Shown here: one piece after another, positions 25,325 through 34,426 of the stretch
How the letters are laid out: each line of letters opens with the position of its first letter
Position numbering within the stretch: the first letter of the stretch is position 1
From: Maribacter sp. 4G9
Lineage (GTDB): Bacteria; Bacteroidota; Bacteroidia; Flavobacteriales; Flavobacteriaceae
Direction of reading: 5' to 3'
NCBI RefSeq assembly: GCF_002742265.1
Contig: NZ_MDGL01000076.1
Coordinates: 1 to 59,006 of the forward strand
DNA length: 59,006 nucleotides
Program-made: the position numbers and the translations under genes
Notes under the pieces: model-generated
Database searches by the model: none
What the model was told of the DNA's origin: nothing
Seen by the model: the letters and a program-made list of their open reading frames with translations, nothing else

Positions 25325-27145
25325 TTAATTTTGTGATATCGTCTTTCGCATGGTGGTATCGCCGTCCTGGGCCTTGATGTCAATGGTGCTGCCATTTGCA
25401 TCGATATTGATATCCACCTTTTCGGCATCGTTGTCCTTGGCATTGATCCGCACACCGTTTTCATCGATTTTCATTTTGAAGGATTCACCATCCGTGTCAT
25501 TGATATTGATGTCAATACCGTCCTCATTGATGCGTACCCTATTGTTGGAATCTTCATCATATTCCATTTCGGCGGGGCAATCCAAGCACTTTAGCTCATT
25601 GTCACTCCCCATTTCCCAGGTATATCCGTCCAAATCGTTGGTATTCCTATCGGTATCCGCCCTCATGACCCAGCTGCGACCTTCTCCACGATCATAGGTG
25701 AGCACGGTGCCTATAGGAACAAATAGATTTACCCTAACTTCCTGATCATTGAACTTACTGTTTCCAGGAATCTGTAGATAATTGTTGAACATAATCCCGT
25801 TACCTTGTAGAGTGTAATCATATTCAATGGCCTCTGCAGTTTCCTTGGCCCGTGCAAATGACGGTCCGTTGGCTTCTTTGCGGATTTCGACCCTAATAAT
25901 GGAATCAGTGGATTTTCTAATCCTGAACCTAACATCTTCGGATACTAAATTCTTTTCGCCGTTATCATCATGGGTAATGATCATATTGCCCATATGCATT
26001 TCACGGTCCCTGTTATAATCAAAAGTAGCCAAGCTTATATTCAAAGTATCAACGGGGCTTTCAAAGTATATTTCCCTTTCCGATGTGGTACTGCCGGAGT
26101 ATGCATGAGCCGCAGCTTCCCTAACTCCGAATATGACCAATAATATGATGGATATCAACCAAAGTCCCAAAAGACTGAACTTGGCAATATTACCAATGGA
26201 TTTTAGATTGTTTACCAAAATCTTCAAACCTAAATACAGCAGGAAAAAGAATGGGATTCCTATGGCGAAAAAGGCCAATAGGGAAACCAACCAGATGGGC
26301 ATGTTGCTGGAGTTGATTACGTTGTAGAAGTCTATTCCCGGTACGTTGACCATATCCAGGATACCTACGGAAATCAATCCTACGAACAAACCGATCAAAG
26401 TAGAGGCACCTATAATGATCAGTAAGATGCCTATAAATTTTCCAAAGATCTTGAAAAGGAACATGATAATGTCCCCAAGCGTATCAAAAAATGTCTTTCC
26501 TCCTTTTTTGACGGTATTGCCTACCTTTTCGTAGTCAACACTTTTTACACGATCCGCAACGTCCTCAAAACCCTCTTTGACCTTACGCTCAATATTGCTA
26601 ATATTTACGGCCTCACCACGCATATCCAGTTTTTGGGCCGTAGTGGTCGCCTCTGGAATCAATATCCAAAGCAGACCGTAAAGTAGAATAAATCCACCCC
26701 CTGATCCTATGGTCAAGAAGACCCAAAGAATACGGATCCATAACGGATCTATTCCAAGATAGTGTGCCAGACCGGAAGAAACACCGGCAACATATTTTTG
26801 CTCCGTGTCGCGATACAGTTTCTTTACCCGTGGGGCCGGACCCGTGGTTTTCGTTTTTGGTTCGTCCTCAAAAATATCTTCATCAACCATATAGTCTTCG
26901 GGCTGTCCCATGATGGCAATTACCTCGTCTACTTGTTTCTGGGTGATTACTTGTCTTTCGTTTTCCAATTTTTCGTAAAAGAGCTCTGCAATCCTGGCTT
27001 CGATATCGGCCAAAATCTCGTCACTCCCTGGCGTATTGGCAAAGGAGCGTTTCACACTCTCCAAATACCTACGCATTTTGTTGTACGCATCCTCATCTAT
27101 ATGGAAGAGCGTATTCGCTAGATTTATATTTACTGTCTTGTTCAT
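25325..27145 (-). CDS. PspC domain membrane protein with C-terminal beta-rich repeats
   Basis: A 606-residue membrane protein. Residues 1-105 are a cytoplasmic helical region (MNKTVNINLANTLFHIDEDA), and about 110-175 a PspC domain (KKLYRDTEQKYVAGVSSGLA, then a transmembrane hairpin GGGFILLYGLLWILI). About 220-360 contains four or five further membrane segments, and about 370-606 is a periplasmic part ending in repeats rich in DINI, INEDG and IDENG that resemble a beta-helix. PspC-type proteins sense envelope stress. The gene starts 2 nt after padR ends, so the regulator and its likely target are one transcript. Confidence 0.85.
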   Translation of the reverse strand: MNKTVNINLANTLFHIDEDAYNKMRRYLESVKRSFANTPGSDEILADIEARIAELFYEKLENERQVITQKQVDEVIAIMGQPEDYMVDEDIFEDEPKTKTTGPAPRVKKLYRDTEQKYVAGVSSGLAHYLGIDPLWIRILWVFLTIGSGGGFILLYGLLWILIPEATTTAQKLDMRGEAVNISNIERKVKEGFEDVADRVKSVDYEKVGNTVKKGGKTFFDTLGDIIMFLFKIFGKFIGILLIIIGASTLIGLFVGLISVGILDMVNVPGIDFYNVINSSNMPIWLVSLLAFFAIGIPFFFLLYLGLKILVNNLKSIGNIAKFSLLGLWLISIILLVIFGVREAAAHAYSGSTTSEREIYFESPVDTLNISLATFDYNRDREMHMGNMIITHDDNGEKNLVSEDVRFRIRKSTDSIIRVEIRKEANGPSFARAKETAEAIEYDYTLQGNGIMFNNYLQIPGNSKFNDQEVRVNLFVPIGTVLTYDRGEGRSWVMRADTDRNTNDLDGYTWEMGSDNELKCLDCPAEMEYDEDSNNRVRINEDGIDININDTDGESFKMKIDENGVRINAKDNDAEKVDINIDANGSTIDIKAQDGDTTMRKTISQN

Positions 27146-27147
27146 TG

Positions 27148-27483
27148 TTAGCTGTTTTTTGTGTTGGTTACCAGATTAGTGGCTTTTCTCAATTCATCCC
27201 AGGTGGTATCCAATTCCTTTAGGAAAAGTTTACCGGTCTCTGTTAGGGTATAGTATTTTCTTGGTGGTCCAGATGTGGATTCCTCCCAACGATAATTGAG
27301 AAGCCCTGCATTTTTTAACCGAGTCAATAGCGGGTAAATGGTTCCTTCCACTACCAGCATTTTGGCATCTTTAAGCGTATCCAGGATTTCAGAGGCGTAC
27401 TTGTCTTGTCCGTTTAAAATGGACAGGATGCAGTACTCCAAGACTCCCTTACGCATCTGCGCTTTTGTATTTTCTACATTCAT
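27148..27483 (-). CDS. PadR family transcriptional regulator
   Basis: A 111-residue winged-helix regulator: MNVENTKAQMRKGVLEYCIL, then the PadR signature YASEILDTLKDAKMLVVEGT, the wing LTRLKNAGLLNYRWEESTSGPPRK and the C-terminal dimer helix. I choose ATG 27483 because homologues start with this sequence. An in-frame ATG at 27555 would add 24 unusual residues, and it lies 8 nt from a leader copied upstream of the DUF4870 gene, so it cannot be excluded. It probably represses its own operon with PspC and GIN, and perhaps the DUF4870 unit, in front of which I find a PadR-like operator. Confidence 0.85.
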   Translation of the reverse strand: MNVENTKAQMRKGVLEYCILSILNGQDKYASEILDTLKDAKMLVVEGTIYPLLTRLKNAGLLNYRWEESTSGPPRKYYTLTETGKLFLKELDTTWDELRKATNLVTNTKNS

Positions 27484-27563
27484 AATGTCTTTTTCTTTTT
27501 TATGCGGCCACCTACCAAGAGGAGATTGCTCTGTCCGCGTTGTTGTGGTCTGCATGGGTTAAC

Positions 27564-27587
27564 GGTTCGTTTTTTGATCGATGAATA
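27564..27587 (-). promoter_or_regulatory. Leader shared with the DUF4870 gene
   Basis: On the plus strand this reads GGTTCGTTTTTTGATCGATG and onward. It matches 28590..28614 with two substitutions and one gap; there it abuts the DUF4870 start codon. Two transcripts of presumably related function thus share a 5' leader or translation-initiation region. Confidence 0.5.
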
Positions 27588-27654
27588 AACATCCTTGATT
27601 GATTTTTGATTGATTAGTAAACTCATAAGGGTGTGATGAATACCCTTTTTTATT

Positions 27655-28107
27655 TTAATGTAAACTTATAACCCTGTGCATAAGCCAACGGTCGTCTGTC
27701 TTTTTCCATATTGAAATAAATTTTGATGGTTTGGATACGGCATTGGGTTCCTCCTTGTTAAAAAAGCTATGCAGGCCTATCTGCACAGCCCCAAAACCGG
27801 GAATGTCGTGGATTTCCACACTTTCCTCAATTAGGGTTCGGTTTACTTTTCCACAAATATTTTTTTTGATACTTTCCAAAAGTGCAACCTTGTCCGTAGC
27901 CAAACCGCCCTTGTCATGATAAAATTCCAAGTCTTCATCATAGAATGCTTCTTGGGTATCCATATCACATTCATTATAAGCGGTGAAGTAGGTCTTGTCC
28001 AGTTCCAAAATGGTCTTGTATAATTCAGAGTCTTTGGAGACCTGTCCAAATGCCAAGCTGGAAAAGAAGGCAACCACGACGTATATGATAATTTTTAATA
28101 GGGTCAT
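27655..28107 (-). CDS. Secreted NTF2-like (DUF4440/SnoaL-type) protein
   Basis: A 150-residue protein with a signal peptide (cleavage about residue 22, FGQ) and one NTF2-like cone: LELDKTYFTAYNECDMD, YDEDLEFYHDKGGLATDK, AVQIGLHSFF and ISIWKKTDDRWLMHRVISLH. The pattern is DUF4440. These domains bind small ligands or act as enzyme scaffolds; no activity can be assigned. Its start overlaps the DUF4870 stop by one base, so the two are translationally coupled. Confidence 0.8.
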   Translation of the reverse strand: MTLLKIIIYVVVAFFSSLAFGQVSKDSELYKTILELDKTYFTAYNECDMDTQEAFYDEDLEFYHDKGGLATDKVALLESIKKNICGKVNRTLIEESVEIHDIPGFGAVQIGLHSFFNKEEPNAVSKPSKFISIWKKTDDRWLMHRVISLH

Positions 28108-28589
28108 TATTTAATAAATTTTATGGTTAGGGGGTATTGAAATGTTTGTCCTTCGTTGGTTCTTATGGTCGCCAAAATGGTGTAGATAATGTTCACTACG
28201 AACAATGCTCCCTGCAGTAGTCCGGAAATCCCCACGGGCAACAACCAAGTTCCAAACCTAAAATCATCACTATCTATGTGAAAGTTTAGATTGTTCCAGT
28301 TGTTCAAATGGCCAAATCCCAAAAAGTCAAAATCAAAAATATTTGGGAAAAAGCCAATGAAAAAAGGAATACTGATTATTCCAAGGATTATAGAATAGAG
28401 TAGGAGGCTGATTTGAAAATTGAGGGCCTGTTTTCCGTTATGGTCCACAAACTCATACTCCTTTTTATTGGCCGTCCATAAAATCAATGGCACAATAAAA
28501 TTCCCGAACGGAATAAAGAATTTAGAGAACGTACTCGCATGGATCAATGCGGATAAATTTCTTTCGTGTTTGGATAATGATTCTGTCAT
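28107..28589 (-). CDS. DUF4870 domain membrane protein
   Basis: A 160-residue membrane protein with three to four hydrophobic segments and the DUF4870 hallmarks: LSALIHASTFSKFFIPFGN, PLILWTANKKEYEFVDHNGK, QALNFQISLLLYS, and the C-terminal AIMATIRTNEGQ-like IYTILATIRTNEGQTFQYP. Function unknown. Transcribed from the promoter at 28666..28697, which carries a PadR-like palindrome. Confidence 0.85.
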   Translation of the reverse strand: MTESLSKHERNLSALIHASTFSKFFIPFGNFIVPLILWTANKKEYEFVDHNGKQALNFQISLLLYSIILGIISIPFFIGFFPNIFDFDFLGFGHLNNWNNLNFHIDSDDFRFGTWLLPVGISGLLQGALFVVNIIYTILATIRTNEGQTFQYPLTIKFIK

Positions 28590-28665
28590 GGTTCGTTCTT
28601 TGATTGATGAAATATTAGCTACTGTGCTTTAACGATATACATTGATAGCATAATAACTTACTATG

Positions 28666-28707
28666 CAAATATATGTCTAAAAGAAGGTACTATGCAACAC
28701 ATAGTAC
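28666..28707 (-). promoter_or_regulatory. DUF4870 promoter with PadR-like operator
   Basis: A perfect inverted repeat GTACTATG-N5-CATAGTAC lies at 28687..28707. On the minus strand TTG (28697..28695), inside the palindrome, is followed after 21 nt by TATATTTG (28673..28666), a perfect -7 box. A second, degenerate copy (ACTATG-N5-ATATGT, 28660..28676) covers the -7 box. Operators on both promoter elements indicate repression; PadR as the binder is inferred from the gene 0.5 kb away. Confidence 0.7.
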
Positions 28708-28775
28708 TAATATTTAACATTATATTAACATTTTAGGATATTGATTTTTATCAATACATTTAAGAAATAAATAGA

Positions 28776-29237
28776 ATGAAAATGGCCGTTAGTACTAGTA
28801 AATTCAATACGTTTACTTTTTTTAAGTTGCCTTCTGCCTGGTGGTGCGGCGTACGTTTGAGACATTTGGACCAACAGAAAGCTGTTGTGACCGTAAAACA
28901 TAAATGGTTCAATCAAAATCCGTTTAATTCCATGTTTTGGGCCGTTCAGGGAATGGCCGCAGAACTTTCTACAGGGGCCATGATGATCGATCAAATTAAT
29001 GCCACAGGTAAAAAAATTTCCATGCTTGTGGCCAATAATAAGGCCAATTTTTCAAAAAAGGCCACGGGAAAAATCACCTTTACCTGTGAGGACGGCCACT
29101 TAATCAAGGAGGCATTGGAGAAAACGATGGCAACTGGGGAAGGGCAAACCGTCTGGATGAAATCCGTAGGTGTCAATACCGATGGGGTAGTGGTGAGCAC
29201 TTTTGAGTTTGAGTGGACGGTAAAGTTGAAGCAATAG
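28776..29237 (+). CDS. DUF4442 hotdog-fold protein
   Basis: A 153-residue protein related to the DUF4442/YiiD-C thioesterase-like hotdog family: KLPSAWWCGVRLRHLDQQKAV at residues 17-37 and NPFNSMFWAVQGMAAELSTG near 50, corresponding to the hotdog helix. DUF4442 proteins are presumed acyl-thioester binding or hydrolysing enzymes. Divergent from the DUF4870 gene; the intergenic region is shared with the PadR-like operator. Confidence 0.82.
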   Translation: MKMAVSTSKFNTFTFFKLPSAWWCGVRLRHLDQQKAVVTVKHKWFNQNPFNSMFWAVQGMAAELSTGAMMIDQINATGKKISMLVANNKANFSKKATGKITFTCEDGHLIKEALEKTMATGEGQTVWMKSVGVNTDGVVVSTFEFEWTVKLKQ

Positions 29238-29391
29238 ATTGCAAACTTCTTGCTTGATAATCTTTGTCGTTAGCTAAAGAATCCTCACAGAATTATTTTT
29301 ATAATGTACTTCTTGGATTCTATAAAGTATCTTCTGTAACAAAATCCTAAAACCGTCAACTAATAACTATCAACAAAAAACAAATCAAAAA

Positions 29392-30189
29392 ATGAACGCA
29401 CACGAAATAGATTACGAGATTTTTGGCGAGGAAATGCAATATGTGGAGATAGAGCTTGATCCCCAGGAGGCCGTTGTGGCCGAGGCAGGAAGCTTTATGA
29501 TGATGGACACCGACATAAAAATGAACACCATTTTTGGGGACGGTAGCAATCAGGACAACAGCGTATTGGGAAAGATTTTCTCCGCAGGAAAACGTATGCT
29601 TACCGGGGAGAGCCTTTTTATGACGGCTTTTTTGAATATTGGTCAGGGTAAGAAGAAGGTAAGCTTTGCATCACCTTATCCCGGTAAAATTGTCCCTATT
29701 GATTTGTCCGAACTAGGCGGTAGGTTCATTTGTCAAAAGGACGCTTTCCTATGTGCGGCCAAAGGCGTATCCGTAGGCATTGAATTCTCAAAAAGACTGG
29801 GGCGCGGACTCTTTGGAGGCGAGGGCTTCATCATGCAAAAATTGGAAGGTGACGGAATGACCTTTGTACATGCAGGTGGTACCTTGGCCAAGAAGACCTT
29901 GGGGCCTGGTGAGGTGTTAAAAGTGGATACGGGTTGCATCGTTGGGTTTACCAAGGATGTTGACTATGACATCGAATTTGTAGGTGGTATCCGTAATACG
30001 GTATTTGGAGGAGAAGGATTGTTTTTTGCCACACTACGTGGACCTGGAACGGTGTATATTCAATCGCTGCCGTTCAGCCGCTTGGCAGGTCGTGTACTGG
30101 CAGCCATACCCAGAGGGGGAAAGGATAAAGGGGAAGGAAGTATTTTAGGTGGTTTAGGCAATTTATTGGATGGGGATAATAGGTTTTAA
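29392..30189 (+). CDS. TIGR00266/AIM24 family protein
   Basis: A 265-residue soluble protein of the AIM24 double-psi beta-barrel family: [65 protein letters not shown] and [18 protein letters not shown]. The glycine-rich tail is usual for the family. The function in bacteria is unknown; the yeast relative acts in mitochondrial inner membrane organisation. Monocistronic as far as can be seen. Confidence 0.92.
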   Translation: MNAHEIDYEIFGEEMQYVEIELDPQEAVVAEAGSFMMMDTDIKMNTIFGDGSNQDNSVLGKIFSAGKRMLTGESLFMTAFLNIGQGKKKVSFASPYPGKIVPIDLSELGGRFICQKDAFLCAAKGVSVGIEFSKRLGRGLFGGEGFIMQKLEGDGMTFVHAGGTLAKKTLGPGEVLKVDTGCIVGFTKDVDYDIEFVGGIRNTVFGGEGLFFATLRGPGTVYIQSLPFSRLAGRVLAAIPRGGKDKGEGSILGGLGNLLDGDNRF

Positions 30190-30245
30190 AGTTCAAGTTT
30201 TTTTTAGTTTAGAATTCAGAGTGTTGAGTGCAGAGTTGTTATTTT

Positions 30246-30294
30246 TAGCTCTTAGCTCTTAGCAATTAGCAATTAGAATTTAACAATAAACAAT
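30246..30294. repeat. Heptanucleotide-phased array (TAGCTCT/TAGCAAT type)
   Basis: Seven consecutive 7-nt units: TAGCTCT, TAGCTCT, TAGCAAT, TAGCAAT, TAGAATT, TAACAAT, AAACAAT. It lies in the 192-nt gap between the AIM24 and DUF2461 genes. Confidence 0.7.
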
Positions 30295-30340
30295 TATAGA
30301 TTCGTGAATGGCGTTGAGCGCATGGCGCTTAGCCAAAATG

Positions 30341-30375
30341 CCAACAACCAATAACGAACAACGAACAACCAACAA
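30341..30375. repeat. Heptanucleotide array (CCAACAA type)
   Basis: Five consecutive 7-nt units: CCAACAA, CCAATAA, CGAACAA, CGAACAA, CCAACAA. It ends 6 nt before the GTG start of the DUF2461 gene and therefore forms its translation leader. The same units recur at 40233..40267. Confidence 0.75.
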
Positions 30376-30381
30376 CACAAA

Positions 30382-31035
30382 GTGGATTTCAAAAACCTAA
30401 CAATCTTTCTCCAAGAACTAAACAAAAACAACAGTAAGGAATGGATGGATGCCCATAGAAAGTGGTACCATTCGGTCAGGGATGAGTTCATCGACTGGTT
30501 GGATATGTTGAATGGGCAGTTGTTGCAGGAATACGACGATTACTACGATACCCCGGGCAAAAAGGGAATCAACAGAATTAATAACAATTTATTGTTTCAC
30601 CCTAACCGACCCATTTATAAGGACCATTTTGGTGCCGGTTTGGATAAGAGACCCCATACGGGTGATTTTTATATCGAAATTGGGATGGAGGAATCCATGT
30701 TCGCCGGCGGTCTTTGGCGACCAGATTCCAAAAGATTGGCCAGTGTCCGCGATGCCATTGATTATAATGGAGAGGAACTAAAAGCCCTTCTCCAAAAACC
30801 ATCTTTTAAAAGGACATTCGGTAGTCTGGTTGAGGATGTAAAACTCACAAGGCCTCCCAAAGGTTTTTCCGAAGACCACCCCCATATCGATTTGCTCAAG
30901 CAGAAAACCTTTGCGGTGATGACAAAATTTGATAATACCTTGCTGTTTCAAGATAATTTTAACGAAAAGGTTTTCGGTGTCTATAAAGAAATGCTTCCCT
31001 TCCGAACATATCTCAACAAGGCCATTACGGTTTAA
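30382..31035 (+). CDS. DUF2461 family protein
   Basis: A 217-residue protein with the DUF2461 pattern: FLQELNKNNSKEWMDAHRKW, then RINNNLLFHPNRPIYKDHFG, DFYIEIGMEESMFAGGLWRP and LTRPPKGFSEDHP. The start is GTG at 30382: it gives the expected family N-terminus and an upstream in-frame stop excludes earlier ATGs. There is no Shine-Dalgarno; the heptamer array directly precedes the start. Function of the family is unknown (a toxin-like or nuclease-like role has not been shown). Confidence 0.87.
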   Translation: MDFKNLTIFLQELNKNNSKEWMDAHRKWYHSVRDEFIDWLDMLNGQLLQEYDDYYDTPGKKGINRINNNLLFHPNRPIYKDHFGAGLDKRPHTGDFYIEIGMEESMFAGGLWRPDSKRLASVRDAIDYNGEELKALLQKPSFKRTFGSLVEDVKLTRPPKGFSEDHPHIDLLKQKTFAVMTKFDNTLLFQDNFNEKVFGVYKEMLPFRTYLNKAITV

Positions 31036-31038
31036 ATG

Positions 31039-32607
31039 CTATTCGCTGGAGGCCGGAATTAATCTTGCACTCAAATCCGGCGTTTCCATATCTGCATCCA
31101 AGGGAAACATGGGACGCTTGATATTCTTATACCCCAATCGTTCCAAATCTTGGTCCACACCTCCAGGGGTTAGTGCCATGATCCAATCACCACGCATATC
31201 ATACAATTCGGGAACCAAATAGCCAATCTTTACTACGACTATATCTGATTCCGTGGGCTTCAGACCCAAATCAGTGAAATCATTTTTTAGGTGATATGGT
31301 TTTCTTTTTTTAGTAACTATTACATGTACGCTTCCTACCTTAACCACAACTTCCACTTCGGCATCTCGGTCTCCCTCTTTTATTACTTCGATTGTTCCGG
31401 TGATTTCCAGAGGTGGGGCAAATCGGTCATCCACCGCAGCGCCAACTTTGGCAGTTACCTTATTACCAACACCGACATCCAGGGCTTTTTCTACCAATTC
31501 GGGCCCTGGTATAGAAGCATAGATAAGGGAAGGACCATTTTCGGATTTAAACTCGGGCCGATTTAAAATCTGTTGCAATGTCCATGTGACGTCGCCTGCA
31601 CCACCGGCCGTGGGATTATCGCCCATGTCACTGATTATGAAAGGTTTTTTACCACTCTTAAGCGCCAACGCCAAACTTTCTTCCAGCGTACCCACAGGGG
31701 CTACAAATTCAAACTCATTCCGAACTTCCCAAAAGGCATTTGCCAATTTTTCGGCTCCTTGGGTCACCTTTTCCTTATCATCCCCTGTAACCATAACCAC
31801 GGCATGGTTTCTAGGTTCATCTGCCCAGGCATAGCCTATCCAAATGGCGGCATCTATGACGCCCTCTTGGTCCGCGACTTCTGGAACTTTGGCATATAGA
31901 CTTTTCCCAGGCTCTATGCGGGTACTGGTTTTTTCCCCGGGCAACAAAATAGGAACCGGAATCCATGCTTTATAGGCGGGTTTTCCTTTACCATTTTCCA
32001 AGCGTTCCAAAAGGAGGCGTATGGAACGCTCTTTGGATTCCAAAGCATCTTCATGCGGTGCCATTCTATAGCAGGTAATTAAATCGCTATGTTTGGCCAA
32101 GGTTTCCGATACGTTTCCATGTAAATCCATGGAGGTTGAAATTAAAACGTCAGGGCCAACTACCTCTCGGATACGTGTTATTAAGTCACCCTCGGCATCC
32201 TCCAGACCAACGACGCTCATGGCCCCGTGGATATCGAACCAAATACCGTCGTAAGGTCCATTTTCTTTTAGCATTTTCAAGGTTTTTTCTACCATGGATT
32301 CATAGGCCTCCCTAGTAACAATACCACCAGGAATAGATTTGCCTAGAAGCGTTGGTACCCAATCGGCCCGTTGGCGAATATCGCTTTGGGCATCAAAAAA
32401 AGAATAACGCCCGAAAATGGAATCTCCTATTCTAGCATGAAAAGCGGCTTCCTCGGTTTGTGCAGGAGAAAAGGTACTGGATTCAATACCGATACCGGTA
32501 ATGGCGATTTTTGGCAGCTCTTGTTCTTCTTCTTTATTTTTGGATAGGTTTTTGCATCCTTGAAAAACAAAAAAGGAAAGGACAAATAAGAGGAAAATTT
32601 TTTTCAT
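31039..32607 (-). CDS. M81 family (MlrC-like) metallopeptidase, lipoprotein
   Basis: A 522-residue protein with an SPII lipobox (VFQGC, Cys18) and the two MlrC domains: GIGIESSTFSP near 40, GIWFDIHGAMSVVGLEDAEG with the metal-binding D-x-H, STSMDLHGNVSE with a second D-x-H, YRMAPHEDA, and the C-terminal domain starting at PFIISDMGDNPTAGGAGDVTW. MlrC linearises or finishes degrading microcystin peptides in Sphingomonas; in marine flavobacteria the real substrate is unknown, and the family also includes amidohydrolase-like members. Divergent from a GMC oxidoreductase. Confidence 0.88.
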   Translation of the reverse strand: MKKIFLLFVLSFFVFQGCKNLSKNKEEEQELPKIAITGIGIESSTFSPAQTEEAAFHARIGDSIFGRYSFFDAQSDIRQRADWVPTLLGKSIPGGIVTREAYESMVEKTLKMLKENGPYDGIWFDIHGAMSVVGLEDAEGDLITRIREVVGPDVLISTSMDLHGNVSETLAKHSDLITCYRMAPHEDALESKERSIRLLLERLENGKGKPAYKAWIPVPILLPGEKTSTRIEPGKSLYAKVPEVADQEGVIDAAIWIGYAWADEPRNHAVVMVTGDDKEKVTQGAEKLANAFWEVRNEFEFVAPVGTLEESLALALKSGKKPFIISDMGDNPTAGGAGDVTWTLQQILNRPEFKSENGPSLIYASIPGPELVEKALDVGVGNKVTAKVGAAVDDRFAPPLEITGTIEVIKEGDRDAEVEVVVKVGSVHVIVTKKRKPYHLKNDFTDLGLKPTESDIVVVKIGYLVPELYDMRGDWIMALTPGGVDQDLERLGYKNIKRPMFPLDADMETPDLSARLIPASSE

Positions 32608-32668
32608 AAGGGTATCTTAAGTTTCGTTAAAAATACTACTAATTTTTGTTTGATGGATAGGCATGCTC

Positions 32669-32698
32669 TTGTCATATCCTCGAATAACCCTATCTTTA
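32669..32698 (+). promoter_or_regulatory. Promoter of the GMC oxidoreductase operon
   Basis: TTG at 32669..32671, 19 nt spacer, then TATCTTTA (32691..32698), one mismatch from TAnnTTTG. The -7 box ends 23 nt before the ATG. Confidence 0.5.
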
Positions 32699-32721
32699 AA
32701 GGGTTAATTTTATAATTTTTT

Positions 32722-34422
32722 ATGGCCAATTTTAATATAGACGCAAAAAAAGACATGACCTACGACGCCATAGTGGTAGGATCAGGAATCAGTGGTGGAT
32801 GGGCAGCAAAGGAACTCTGTGAAAAAGGACTCAAGACGTTGGTGCTGGAAAGAGGTCCTATCGTGGAGCATGTGGTGGATTACCCTACCATGAATTGGGA
32901 TCCTTGGGACATGGAATACCGCGGAGGTCTCACTCCCGAAGAAAAAAAGAAGCATTATAAGAATATCCGTTCCGGATGGGTGGGCAAGGATACCGAACAT
33001 TTTTGGGCGGATGATGAAGCCAATCCGTACACGGAAGAGAAACCATTTTTATGGTTGAGGGGTCATCAAATGGGGGGCAAATCGCTTCTTTGGGGTAAAC
33101 AGACCTATCGTTGGAGCGATTTGGACTTTGAGGCCAATGCAAAAGATGGCCATGGCGTTGATTGGCCTATACGATACAAGGATATAGAACCTTGGTACAC
33201 TTACGTGGAGAAATTTGCTGGAATTAGTGGGGAAGCCTTAGGATTGCCACAATTGCCCGATAGTCATTTTCTTCCTCCCATGGAACTGAACTGTGTGGAA
33301 AAACATGTCAAGGAACGAATAGAAAAGAATTTTGAAGGTAGAAACATGATTATTGGTAGGGTTGCGCATTTGACCCAGCCTCATAATGGAAGGGGACAGT
33401 GCCAAAACCGTAATCGATGTAGTAGGGGGTGTCCTTACGGAGCCTACTTTAGTAGTAATGCGGTAACCTTGCCTGCGGCCAACGCTACGGGAAATTTGAC
33501 CATCCGGCCCTATTCCATTGTGCAAGAAGTTATTTATGACGATGCCAAAGGGAAGGCCACGGGAGTTCGTATCATTGATGCGGAAACGAGTGAAGTAATT
33601 GAATACAATTCAAAAATTATCTTTGTGAATGCGTCTACTTTGAGTACGGCTCATATTTTAATGAATTCCAAATCCAAGCGTTTTGAAAACGGATTGGGTA
33701 ACGATAGTGGTGAATTGGGCCACAACCTTATGGACCATACCTACAGGGTTGGTGCCATAGGTAAGGTTGATGGTTTTGAGGATAAATATTATAAGGGTAG
33801 GAGACCAAATGGTATTTATATACCTAGATATGTAAATATCGATGAAAAGACCAAATCCGATAAATTCCTTCGTGGATTTGGTTATCAGGGTGGCGGTTAT
33901 CGCGGTGGAAACCCGGCAAATGAGGAGTCCTTTGGGGCCGACTTTAAGGACAGTATATTGAAGCCGGGCGGTTGGGAGTTCTTTATCACCGGTTTTGCGG
34001 AATGTTTACCATACCATGAAAATAAAATAAGCCTTAATCACGATGTATTGGACAAATGGGGACAGCCCACCTTGACAATTGATGCCGAATTTAAGGAGAA
34101 TGAAAAGGCATTGAACAAGCAGATTCAGGAGGACGCTGTGGAAATGCTGGAAAAAGTCGGTCTCAAGGATGTGATGGGCTTTGATAAGGAACACCCGCCA
34201 GGATATGGAGTACATGAAATGGGAACTGCAAGAATGGGTAGGGACCCAAAAACGTCCGTGCTTAATGGATTTAATCAGGTACATGCGGCCAAAAACGTCT
34301 TTGTAACGGATGGCGCGTGTATGACTTCCTCGTCTTGTGTAAACCCGTCATTGACCTATATGGCCATAACGGCCAGAGCGGCGGACCATGCCGTATCCGA
34401 ATTGAAAAAATTTAATATCTAA
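32722..34422 (+). CDS. GMC family oxidoreductase (sugar/polyol dehydrogenase type)
   Basis: A 566-residue FAD enzyme: Rossmann GSGISGG (20-26), the Cys-rich CQNRNRCSRGCPYGAYFSS loop near 230 that is typical of the gluconate 2-dehydrogenase-like subgroup, and the C-terminal catalytic region HEMGTARMG ... NPSLTYMAITARAADHA. It oxidises a sugar, polyol or sugar acid and should pass electrons to a membrane carrier. The next gene, 4 nt away, encodes the small partner subunit; no cytochrome subunit is present in the window. Confidence 0.93.
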   Translation: MANFNIDAKKDMTYDAIVVGSGISGGWAAKELCEKGLKTLVLERGPIVEHVVDYPTMNWDPWDMEYRGGLTPEEKKKHYKNIRSGWVGKDTEHFWADDEANPYTEEKPFLWLRGHQMGGKSLLWGKQTYRWSDLDFEANAKDGHGVDWPIRYKDIEPWYTYVEKFAGISGEALGLPQLPDSHFLPPMELNCVEKHVKERIEKNFEGRNMIIGRVAHLTQPHNGRGQCQNRNRCSRGCPYGAYFSSNAVTLPAANATGNLTIRPYSIVQEVIYDDAKGKATGVRIIDAETSEVIEYNSKIIFVNASTLSTAHILMNSKSKRFENGLGNDSGELGHNLMDHTYRVGAIGKVDGFEDKYYKGRRPNGIYIPRYVNIDEKTKSDKFLRGFGYQGGGYRGGNPANEESFGADFKDSILKPGGWEFFITGFAECLPYHENKISLNHDVLDKWGQPTLTIDAEFKENEKALNKQIQEDAVEMLEKVGLKDVMGFDKEHPPGYGVHEMGTARMGRDPKTSVLNGFNQVHAAKNVFVTDGACMTSSSCVNPSLTYMAITARAADHAVSELKKFNI

Positions 34423-34426
34423 AATC

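Noticed and set aside
27620..27654. AAGGGT/ACCCTT hairpin as strong terminator of the NTF2-like gene
   Set aside because: On the coding (minus) strand the T-run is missing; the T-rich side faces the plus strand, where no gene ends.
30246..30375. Possible CRISPR-like array
   Set aside because: Units are 7 nt, contiguous and without spacers; no cas gene is present.
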